Part shown: positions 1 through 10,600 of the stretch, piece by piece
Layout: each line of letters begins with the position of its first letter
Position numbering within the stretch: the first letter of the stretch is position 1
Origin: Siphonodentalium dalli
Taxonomy: Eukaryota; Mollusca; Scaphopoda; Gadilida; Siphonodentaliidae
NCBI GenBank assembly: GCA_032622095.1
Contig: CP136061.1
Span: 6,398,734-6,462,733 of the forward strand
Direction: 5' to 3'
Length of the DNA stretch: 64,000 bases
Notes under the pieces: generated by a model
The model's input: the letters and a program-made list of their open reading frames with translations, nothing else
Told to the model about the DNA's origin: nothing
Database searches by the model: none
Translations under genes and position numbers: made by a program

Positions 1-49
1 TGATCTAACTCCTCCTTCTCAAGTTGTTCTCTGAAATAGAAATGTCGAG

Positions 50-968
50 TATATTAACCTTTCTATACTAAATACTCATTGATGAGTAGTTATCCCAATG
101 GAAATGTTCAGATAATAAGTTTAAAGTTTAACCCTTTCTATACTAAAGCATCATTGATGGGTAGTTATCCCATAGGAAATGTTCAGATAATAAGTTTAAA
201 GTTTAACCCTTTATATACTAAAGCATCATTGATGAGTAGTTATCCCATAGGAAATGTTCAGATAATAAGTTTAATTTGTTTAAAGTTTAACCCTTTATAT
301 ACTAAAGCATCACTGACGAGTAGTCATCCCATAGGAAATGTTCAGATAATAAGTTTAACCCTTTCTATACTAAAGCATCATTGAAGAGTAGTTACCCCAT
401 AGGAAATGTTCAGATAATAAGTTTAACCCTTTCTATACTAAACACTCATTGATGAGTAGTTATCCCATAGGAAATATTCAGATAATAAGTTTAACCCTTT
501 CTATACTAAACACTCATTGATGAGTAGTTATCCCATAGGAAATATTCAGATAATAAGTTTAACCCTTTCTATACTAAACACTCATTGATGAGTAGTTATC
601 ACATATGAAATGTTAAGATAATAAGTTTAACCCTTTCTATACTAAACACTCATTGATGAGTAGTTATCCCATAGGAAATATTCAGATAATAAGTTTAACC
701 CTTTCTATACTAAAGCATCATTGATGAGTAGTTATCCCATAGGAAATATTCAAATAATAAGTTTAACCCTTTCTATACTAAACACTGATTGATGAGTAGT
801 TATCCCATATGAAATATTAAGATAATAAGTTTAACCCTTTCTATACTAAATACTCATTGATGAGTAGTTATCCCGTGTAGGAAATGTTCAGATAATAAGT
901 TTAAACCTTTCTATACTAAACACTCATTGACGAGTAGTTATCCCATTGGAAATATTCAGATAATAAGT
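50..968. repeat. Minisatellite, ~68-bp unit, about 13 copies (MITE-end derived)
   Basis: Each unit carries AACCCTTTCTATACTAAA, then CTCATTGATGAGTAGTTATC, then a CAGATAATAAG segment, at about 68-bp spacing. Two or three early units are longer through an extra TTTAAAG stretch. The unit corresponds to the terminal part of the MITE called family E here (full copy at 50525-50761). A related array in opposite orientation lies at 26724-27896. Short in-frame translations across it are incidental. Confidence 0.92.
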
Positions 969-1523
969 CCAACAAAGGACCATATCTGAATATTTCCCTC
1001 CAATAAATAGGGTATTTTTTTCTTTACCCTTAGGGAACCTCACATGCATGAGCAGACGACGACACTCAGCAATACAAACTGCTACATGTATGGTGCTCCC
1101 TGCAGGATTGTCATTATGCCCCTGACAAGGTTTGGGACATATAGTTGAGCACTCCATCCATACGGCTGTCCGTACTAACATATCACATTGTAACTCAGGT
1201 GTTAATTATCAGATTTAGTTGTCTGTTGACATGGTGATAGCATCAGTTTGGAAGAAAAAAAATGTCCTCATTCTATGGGTTTTTTCCATTAATTTTTACC
1301 AGAGTTATGGCCCTTGTTTGACTGGAATTTTTTTTTATTTTGTCTCTACTGACAATGCAGCTTGTAATTCGGACATGGATCATCAGATACTTGTCCTTTG
1401 ACATGGTGATAGGCCAGAATGCGGTAAAGGATACCCACATACTACAGGTTTTGTCCATTAATTTTAACCAGAGTTACATCCCTTGTTTGACTTGGGAATT
1501 TCTAAATTTTGTATCCATATGAA
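969..1523. repeat. Dispersed repeat, two ~170-bp copies from about 1225
   Basis: From 969 to about 1224 I see no gene, only a fragment resembling the AGCAGACGAC...CATCAG repeat of 40.6-41.3 kb. From about 1225 two imperfect ~170-bp copies share GACATGGTGATAG, TTTTGTCCATTAATTTT and CCAGAGTTA...CCCTTGTTTGACT. A third copy begins at about 2600, on the other side of the Tigger-like insertion. Modules of this kind are common in mollusc genomes (general knowledge, not checked). Confidence 0.6.
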
Positions 1524-1525
1524 TA

Positions 1526-2594
1526 CAGTAAAACCTCTCTAATCCGAACACCCTTCGGACCGGCCCTTCTGTTCGGTTTAGAGAGGTGTTCGGTTTACAG
1601 AAAATCGCAAAACCATCGGAATATATTGCCTCTGTCGGTAAGAGTTATTGAGACCCGAACACCTCCGTACTGATTTATTAAACTTTATTCAATAAACTAC
1701 AAAATACAACAAAAAATCAATTGCAATAGATAAACATGTACTTAAGTACTTAAATAAGACTTTAAATATATGTACAGATAAACCTGGAAACACGGAAATG
1801 ATACATTTTACGGTGATTCCCGGTTTTTGAAAATGTTGACGGTAGATTTCATATCTGATCTGTCGTTTTCCCGACGGCTCATTAATTGTGATAAGTTGTT
1901 TAAAACTGTGATGGTGACAATAAACCACCATCCTGTACTTTTAGCTAATTAGTGTTTAGTTTGGACAATTGTTGTACAAACAAAGAGTCCCTTCCAGCTC
2001 AATAACTGATGTAAAAACAACGTGTCACTGCTCTAATTAGCTGTGAAGTCACCATTGTTCAATCAGTTTGCGAAATAAGCAAACATGTATCTATGTGTAT
2101 CTGAAGGTGGTGCAGTAACAAATTCTGGTTTAGGCGTATCCAATTAGACACCTGTTGTTTTAATCTGCTTCAAAGCTTCGCCGAGACAAAAGAACGCTAA
2201 CTAAATTGGTACGCTTATTCAATAGTACGAAAGTACATTACCTGTGTGCACGCAAGTTGGCCTGGTAACCATTTCGGAATTTATTTAGAATAAGATTAAA
2301 TATAAATACGGCCGTATCTTTTTATTATCAGGCATTATATTCGTTTTAATTTGTAATTACGTTCACATCATTACCTTTTAACTGATTGCGTTCGGTCTCT
2401 TCCATCACTTTCAGCGTTCGGATTGTGGAGGTAAACATTAGTGTATTTGTTCACTTATGGACTAATAAAGCCGGCCGATATTCGGAGCACAGAGGTTTCG
2501 GATTACAGAGGTAATCATTAGTGACAATGCACTTGGGTAAATTTGGGACCGAACAATTCGATTGTAGAGGGTCCGGATTGGAGAGGTTTCACTG
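1526..2594. mobile_element. pogo/Tigger-like non-autonomous DNA transposon
   Basis: The left end CAGTAAAACCTCTCTAATCC and the right end (reverse complement CAGTGAAACCTCTCCAATCC) form terminal inverted repeats. Both are flanked by TA (1524-1525 and 2595-2596), the target duplication of the Tc1/mariner/pogo superfamily, and the terminal sequence is typical of Tigger-type elements. Further TTCGG...ACAGAGGT motifs occur subterminally. I see no transposase ORF in the 1069 bp, so it is a deletion derivative. The same dispersed repeat lies on both sides, consistent with insertion into it. Confidence 0.85.
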
Positions 2595-2596
2595 TA

Positions 2597-2777
2597 TATA
2601 AGCTTGTAACTAATTGGGCATGGATCATCAGATTTGGTTGAGCTTTCTATTAGTAGCACAGTTTAGGGGGAAAGGATATCCACTTCTTGGATTTAGAAAA
2701 TAAAATTTTTCCATCCATACAAATATTTTTAGTATTACCCACAGATGACAAATAAAAACAAATGCAGAAGGACACCT
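2597..2777. repeat. Continuation of the dispersed repeat split by the Tigger-like element
   Basis: GGCATGGATCATCAGATTTG resembles GGACATGGATCATCAGATAC at 1372, so this stretch continues the repeat copy interrupted at 1524. No gene is seen. Confidence 0.5.
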
Positions 2778-4108
2778 TTTTAGCTCAACTTTACTTTGTA
2801 AAGTTTGAGCTATTGCCATGGCTTGGTATCCGTCGTCTGCGTGTGTGATTCGTCAACAATTTCCTTTAGCACGGGCTACAGTTCGTACCTTTGATCCAAT
2901 TATTATGAAATTTGTCATGGATGTTGACATTGACATGTAGATGGGAACAAGTCATTTTGGGGTCATTCGGAAAAAAAACATGGCCGCCAGTGGCCATCTT
3001 GGATTTCAAAATTCAATCCATTAGCACGGGCTACAGGCCGTACTGTTCGTCTTATTGTCATGAAATTTGTCATGGATGTTAACATTGACATGTAGATGGG
3101 AAACGAGTAATTTTGGGGTTGTTCGGCCAAAAAACATGGCCACCGGCAGCCATCTTAGATTTTACTCTTTGCATGACTAAATTCTTTGGCACGGCCTACA
3201 GGTCGTACCTTTGGTCGGATCATCATAAAATGTGTCATGGATGTTAACAATGACATGTAGATGGGAACGAGTTATTTTGGGGTCATTCGGCAAAAAAACA
3301 TGGCCGCCAGCAGCCATTTTGGATTTTTTTTACTCTTTGTATGACTAAATCTTTTAGCACGAGCTACAGGTCGTACCTTTAGTCTGATCATCATGAAATT
3401 TGTCATGGCTGTTGAAATTGGAATGTAGATGGGAACGAGTCGTTTTGGGGTCATTTGGACAAACAACATGGCCGCCAGTGGCCATCTTGGATTTCAAAAT
3501 TCAATCCATTAGCACGGGCTACAGGTCGTACCTTTGGTCTGATCATCATGAAATTTGTCATGAATGTTAACATTGACATGTAGATGGGAACGAGTAATTT
3601 TGGGGTCATTCGGCCCAAAAACATGGCCGCCGGCAGCCATCTTAGATTTACTATTTGCATGACTAAATTCTTTGGCACGGCCTACAGGTCGTACATTTGG
3701 TCGGATCATCAGAAAATGTGTCATGGATGTTAACAATGACATGTAGATGGGAACGAGTAATTTTGGGGTCATTCGGCAAAAAAACATGGCCGCCAGCAGC
3801 CATTTTGGATTTTACTCTTTGTATGACTAATTCCTTTAGCACGGGCTACAGGTCGTACCTTTAGTCTGATCATCATGAAATTTTTCATGGCTATTGAAAT
3901 TGGAATGTAGATGGGATAGAGTCATTTTTGGGTCATTCGGACAAAAAACATGGCCGCCAGCTGCCATCTTGGATTTTACTCTGTGTATGACTAAATCCTT
4001 TACTGCTCATTTTTTACACTCCTTTTTAATCTCTCTATTCATTGCCAATCACACTAAAATTACCTTCTTTACAAAGTTGAGCTACAGTGTCATTGACACT
4101 TTCATTAA
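2778..4108. repeat. Dispersed composite repeat with 7 internal ~160-bp units
   Basis: The repeat opens with TTTTTAGCTCAACTTTACTT and AGTTTGAGCTATTGCCATGG and closes with GTTGAGCTACAGTGTCATTG and ACACTTTCATT. Between these lie about seven units containing CACGGGCTACAGGTCGTACC, GACATGTAGATGGGAACGAG and ACATGGCCGCCAG. The same structure, with the same two boundaries, recurs at 22195-23764, and a diverged version at 36718-37600. The minus-strand translations across the units are by-products of the repetition. Confidence 0.88.
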
Positions 4109-4580
4109 TGTTTTAATGGAGAGAAATGTGGAGGAATGTGGAGAAATGTGGAGGAATGTGGAGGAATGTCCCGATATGAAGAAGTTCAACAAATTATATG
4201 TCAGTTTGAACAAACGATATGTCCGTTTCTTGAACTTATTATATGGACAATTCCCCATTAGGGAACTACTCGTCCATGAGTATTGGTAGTATTGGCAGTA
4301 TAGTAATAATTAGTATAGGTTTGACACCACAGTCTGATCTAACTCCTCTTTCTCAAGCTGTTCACTGTCATAGAAACACAAAGCTTAAAGATGCACAATC
4401 TGGTTGGATGATTCCCGTATCATCCAGTTACAACAACAACAATGGAAATTCAACAAAAGCCGATGTAGTTACCCAAATTAGTTTAAATTAGATTATTTGC
4501 AATAAATGCAACAATACCAAGCACTGTAATCATATTTGAATCAATTAAAAGAAAATGAACTTAATTTTTATAAAGCTTAC
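4109..4580. other. MRPS25 intron 3 or flank: short tandem and MITE fragments
   Basis: A short GAGGAATGTG / GAGAAATGTG tandem lies at about 4120-4168. At 4228-4290 there is a family E MITE terminus (AACTTATTATATGGACAATT ... GGAACTACTCGTCCATGAGT). At 4333-4375 the sequence resembles positions 1-45 of the window. The rest shows no gene. Confidence 0.5.
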
Positions 4581-4668
4581 TTTGTTTTACAGAACACCTT
4601 CTTTATCTGATCTGATATCTGTTCTTTAGACCTCCCATCGACATCTACAACAAATTTCTTCCCATTTT
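4581..4668 (-). CDS. MRPS25: MRPS25 coding exon 3
   Basis: The acceptor is TTAATTTCAG|AA; the exon encodes the end of Glu82, then [20 protein letters not shown] and IKKVFCKT, matching the mS25 segment that follows TPSPFL. I place the donor at ACAAA|GTAAGC because mS25 normally continues past this point; reading through would instead stop two codons later at TAA (4579-4577), which would truncate the protein at 111 residues. Confidence 0.85.
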
Positions 4669-7600
4669 CTGAAATTAATGCAAAACAAACTTCAGAAAAC
4701 ATTAAATCAGTAACCAATTGTTATTAACTTTTTCTAATTGCTCAAATGTTTTCATGTCATGTTTTTTATTACGAACTGGGAAAGAAAAAGTGTCTATTTT
4801 TGGAACATTAAACTGTTAAAGATGCTTCGTCCAATTTAACATCCCTAAATTACTATATCTGCAGCTTCAAATTCCATATAGCGATGCCGGGTTTGAACTG
4901 GATGTGTCATCAAAAATGTAAACCAACTTCTTCTTTCATATGTGAATGGTGAATGGCATGGTCATATATTGGGCATCGAGATTACCATCTATATTGTACC
5001 TGAGTTAAAGGTTCACACCATTTATACAAGTTTTTCAATTTTTACCAGTACAGAATATGCACCTCACACAAGTGGGTCCCACAAAGTTTAGTCACTCAAT
5101 GGAACTATAGTCTGTTCTGCTTGACAGCCGATGTTAGAAGTTTTAACATTGTGATAGTTACAGTTATGCCCTGTGCCAATGCATTCTCTTATATATGCGA
5201 GTCGACCATAGGTCGCCTCGCATATATAAGAGAATGCATTGGCCTAAAAAAATCTTTTTTTAACACTTTTTACCATTTTTTCTTACACTCTTTAACAATT
5301 TTATAATTTTTAATGTGTTAAGCCAATGCATTCTCTTATATATGCGAGGCGACCTATGGTCAACTCGCATATATAAGAGAATGCATTGGCACAGGGTAAA
5401 AAAAATCCCGACTTCCGACTGGATTTGATATGGCGGGTCACACATAACTGTTGGGTAAAGGGTTAAAGGGATGGGTGGCCTTCATTGTAGGTTATAATTT
5501 TGAAAAAACATTATGATAATTTCCTCAAGAATATACAAATAGTATAGCATAATGATGATATGAATGCGATGTTATTCATAAAACACGCTTTGTGTCAGAA
5601 AAAATGCAGGTTTAGTTTCTCGTAAAAATTGCAGTGAATTGTTTCTAATCAGTCACAATATTGCGTAATTGCCTTATTGAGATTCGCGCGCATTATATGT
5701 CGATTGTAAAATTTGGTGTCTAAATTTACAAGGAGAAAATACTAACAGGATTGACAAATATTCATCTCTTTGCTAGAACAATTATATTATGTAAACGTTT
5801 TCTGTCTGATGATTTCCCAATCATGAAGTAACAAAATTTAGCTGGATTTTGAACTAACAGCTGGTAGAATGGGTCGATTAAAACAAAATTTGGTGTGATT
5901 TGAATGTGATTGTTGATGGCGCCAATAATTTTAGCTTTGCCTTCCACAGCACAACGGATGATCTGGTAGTTCCGAGTTTCTATACAAAAAATGATTCTGT
6001 AACGTTTTTGATGTTTGTTTAAATCACAAAGAGTACAAACATGACAATAGCATGCAATGTACATGTATGCAATGTTTATGATTGGTATAAGAACAACATC
6101 TGTCTATTATATAATACTCTTTCTGTTTATGGAGGTTTTAGCGGATGTCTATTTAACCCTTTACCCAACAGAACGGCCCTGTGCCAATGCATTCTCTTAT
6201 ATATGCGAGTCGACCATAGGTCGCCTCGCATATATAAGAGAATGCATTGGCTTAACACATATTAACGAGAGGCCGATCACGATCGGCAGATGTTTAACCC
6301 ATACCTTGGCGATACCGATTAGCTATTTTAATAAATCCTTACACCAACCTTTTCACGAGTGCAAAAGTTTCAATAATTGACACCTTACTATTAAGGTCAC
6401 AAGTGGAATCAGACTTATTGGGCACCTTGCTCACATAAACAGAATAGGAACACGGATGTGGCATTCCATTTCATTAACATATCAAGTCACTTCAACACAG
6501 ATATGTCTTATAGAGTGATAAAGCTAATTAAGCTCAATCCATAATCAGAGAGAAGCACCATAGCAGTTAAAGACAAAATAGTTAGTTATTTGCTTATTAC
6601 ACTGGAATGTGAGACATAACATATGATTTTTTTAATATTGTTATTTTTTTTATTATGTTTTGTGTTAGCTGCATATTAAAAATTCTTGGGATCATTTAGA
6701 TGCGACAAAAGAGTTAATAGTTCCCGATTCAAAAACTAATCAATACCTGACCAACTATACAAGTGAGGGATGTATAGACCTGGATATAAAATGATTGATA
6801 ATGATTGGATATAAAATGATTTTATGCAGAATTTTCAGATAGCTAGAGGTAGGATATGAGATTGGTCAGATTGAAAATATTAGATTCATTACATTGAATA
6901 GCATAGTGTATGACTATGGAATGGGGTGGGTTAATTTTCTTCTAAGCTGATCATTGGAAAGATATAATGTACCTAACAGCGGAATATAATTGAAGTTACT
7001 GTTAATATATTATCAAAATCATTCAATCGATACCAAAATTTATACAGGTGAAGAATGCATGTTTCATCATTAACATGGATGCAATTATTTATATAGTGAT
7101 CAAGTGAAAAATATTTAGTTATCACATTGTGTCAACAGGATTGGTGGAGGATGTTAATATTTTTGAGCATATAAACTAAATGACCCTCACTGTGCAGGTT
7201 AGGTGTGTGTTATCATAAACTATGCCAAGAACTATAAACATAATCAATGGAAATATTTGAGTCATAAAATCGGATAGAATGGGGTAAATCTTACCCAAAA
7301 TAAATAACTGATAAACACAAAAAGTCTATAAAAAGCATGTCATTGGATTTAGAAACCCATACAATAAGTCAGTCTCTAATGTCATGAACCTGTTTCAACA
7401 GAGGGGTTAAATTAATTTTGTACAGAACACAGAATGGACCAGAGATTCATCAATCATGGTCTTGTCAATTTTTTAGAGATGCTAGCACACTGTGTGTGAT
7501 AGAGTCTGAGAGTCAGGAGAGAAATTTTATTAGTGTTGAGAGATTTGTTTGATCAGGTGTTCTGGTCCATACAGGAGAGAACCATGCACTATCACTGTGA

Positions 7601-10600
7601 CATGTATCTAAAGAGATTTTACTCTGTGAGCCATGGTATTTACCTAATGTCAAGCTAAACAAAACTCATTTCCAATAAGACACTGGCTGTGTAATAAGAT
7701 CTCCTCTTCTAAGCTAACAGAGCCTGCAGGCATTAATTAGATTATCAGCTACTTGAATTTTAAATGGCCATAACTCTGTTAAAATATACCAGATCAAACT
7801 CAAATTTGAACCTGATCTGTATTTCGGGGTGAGGACCATATGTACCAAATTTGGTGCTGATCAGATGAAAAATATTTAAGTCAACACAGCTTGGATGAAT
7901 TCTATTTAAAAACAAGAGCAGAAAGGGTTAACTAAACGATACCAAAAACCATAAAGATGAAAAACGTGCTAAGAAACACCTAGGTAAGAAATATGAGGCA
8001 TATCAGAAGAAAACAGTTTGACTTAGATGCATCAGATAGCATTTGTGTGCAGGGTTAATTATTTTCTAAACCAATCAACCAATCGATACCAAAAACTATA
8101 CAGGTGAGGGGTGTGTCATTATAAACCTACATATCAAATATGAAAACAATCGGACAAAAAATACTTTGGTTACAGCATCGGATAGCTCATGCCTATGTGC
8201 GGATGCAAAGGGTTAATAATTTCTAAACCGATCAACCGATCGATACCAAAAACTATACAGGTGAGGAGTGTGTCATCATAAACATGCACATAAAATTTTA
8301 ACAAGATCCGATAAAAAATATTCAAGTAAATGAATCGGATAGCAAGTGTCTACGGACAGACGGACAGACGGACGGACGGACGACGGATGGTTGATCCGGA
8401 CGTCGGCATTATGTGTACCATACATGGTATGGGTACACATAAAAATGATAAAATTGTCAAAGAATGTAGAAAAATATTATAAAAATTGTTAAAAAATGTA
8501 AGAAAGATTTTTTTTAGGCCAATGCATTCTCTTATATATGCGAGGCGACCTATGGTCGACTCGCATATATAAGAGAATGCATTGGCACAGGGTATAACTG
8601 TAACCATCACAATGTGGTAAATGAACCGGTTCCAATGATATCCATATTTGTATGGTGTTATTGAGACAGACCGAAGATATTTTAGGCTGTTGAAGCTTTA
8701 TTTGGGCGTTTTTGGCCGCTTTGTTGGGTAAAGGGTTAAACAGCTATACCCACTGCAAAGGCCGCACGTATCTTTAACATCCTGTCAGTGAAATAAGTTA
8801 CTAGTAACACACTTATGAGAGTGGGGTATGCTTTATATTTTAACGTGAACAGATGACACTTATGGCTTATGAGAGTGGGGTATGATTTATATTTTAACAT
8901 GAACAGATGATGACAATATAATTAACTTTTCCATGACTGAACCTTCCTGAAATTTTGTGAAAACCATGTGCCAATGCATTCTCTTACCTAAAAATATCTG
9001 TAAAAATGGCGATGGCGTGAGGTTCTTGAAGATATTTATCTGTATGTGTGGGTTCTTGTATTGCACCTGAGGGACATTCCAGAAAACAAAGTCACTGAAA
9101 TTAAACAAAAGGTATTAAAGATGAAAATAAATAATACCGAATATATAAAATAAATTGACATGGAATATCCAATGAATTAAAGACATATTTTGTGCTTATT
9201 TTATTACCAAAGCAACCTTGTTTAACCCTTTAACGATTTCGCCATCGAGAGTCACTGCATTTAATTAATATATAAGAATGACAGTGTGTATTGTCAATTT
9301 AGATATAATATCTGTAAAAATAACTACTTTGAACAAGATTATTCTCCATTTCTATTTGATCACCCTACTGGAGTGTTTCACATCACTCTAACCCTTTCAG
9401 TGCCAAGTCCGATTTTTGTATCAACCCATATTTTCTTGATCATTTTTCAAATTTATTACATGTACATTGATGGAAAGAGCTCTTTCCATCAATGTATCAC
9501 ATTATTATAATCAATAAATTAAAAAATGATCAAGAAAATATGGGTTGATAAAAAAATCGGACTTGGCACTGAAAGGGTTAAAGCTACTTCAGACATTGGT
9601 CACCAGACCTGAGAATAAGGCGCCTGTCATTTGCAGAATGAGGACCCCAAATGGTGAATTTAGTGATGCTATCTGCATAGCAGGCTAGCATCACTAAATT
9701 CACTCATTTTTTTATACCTGTTACAGGTACATGTATGGGTGCCCAAACTTGAGAAGCTCAAATGTCCCCAAATCCTAGTGGACAGCATCGAGTCAATTTT
9801 CCAAGGCAATTCAACAATATGCTATGTAAATAAAAAACCTGTAGTTTCAATAAAGCCTTTATTTGCATGTTAAATTTTGAAATCAGAAATATTATGTCAT
9901 ATATATAATACATGTGTATATTAATCGTTAATATCAGTGTATTTATTCCCTATCCAATTTTAATACAAAATTGTCCATTATACGAATCCAGCTTGAGGTC
10001 ATCTCTGTCTGAGGAATAGCTTTTGATTTTACACCAAATTGTTTTGATTGGTACAGTGAACAAAATACAAAGAAAGCATGCAGAATGTGTGTATATAAAC
10101 ACTTGACATGAGCTCTGCTCGTGCAGTAACACTAGTTATATACTGCTGGAGTATCCTTGACACTGAGTGTGACAATGTGTCTTTTGCCAAATGCGGTAGT
10201 TCCTTTGATGTTGGCTTAAAGTTGTTGTAGCCACTGTATATTGTGGTGCTTACATCCTTTTACATGTATAGTTCATTAACTTGAGATCAAAGAAAGACGA
10301 TCTGTTTTAATTTGGTTTCTATTATAAGGAAGTTTCAATGTTCCTGCTTGTTAGTGTATACATATTTTTATTTCCAAATCCAACATAACATAATATACAG
10401 ATGATACAAATATGCAAAAATAGAAGAGATAATGTATGGAAATGAGGATCAGACAACAAGCCCGAGTAGGGCTTATATGAAGTCTTCTCCTCTTTGGCGA
10501 CATGCCCCTTCCCCAATAAGTGAGGGAGGGGTATCGGTCAGACGGGAAAGGATATAAATATTTTTTTAAGGAGAAGTAACTAAGTTTGAGTTAGGGATGG

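Noticed and set aside
79-384. 101-codon frame at the left edge
   Set aside because: Runs through the 68-bp minisatellite; the repeated SSYPIGNVQIISLKFNP pattern is the unit translated.
1-968. AACCCT-like motifs as telomeric repeats
   Set aside because: AACCCTTT occurs once per 68-bp unit as part of a MITE end, not as a hexamer tandem; the locus is internal.
3272-3787. Minus-strand frames with MTNFMMIRPKVRPVARA-type sequence, also at 22.2-23.3 kb
   Set aside because: They recur once per repeat unit of the composite dispersed repeat in different frames and contain frameshifts between units.
4577-4668. MRPS25 ending at TAA 4579-4577
   Set aside because: A GTAAGC donor overlaps the stop, and known mS25 proteins continue about 60 residues further, so I prefer a spliced continuation outside the window.
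5762-6064. 100-codon minus-strand frame in MRPS25 intron 2
   Set aside because: No motif, no splice-site context, AT-rich codons; it does not fit the mS25 protein.
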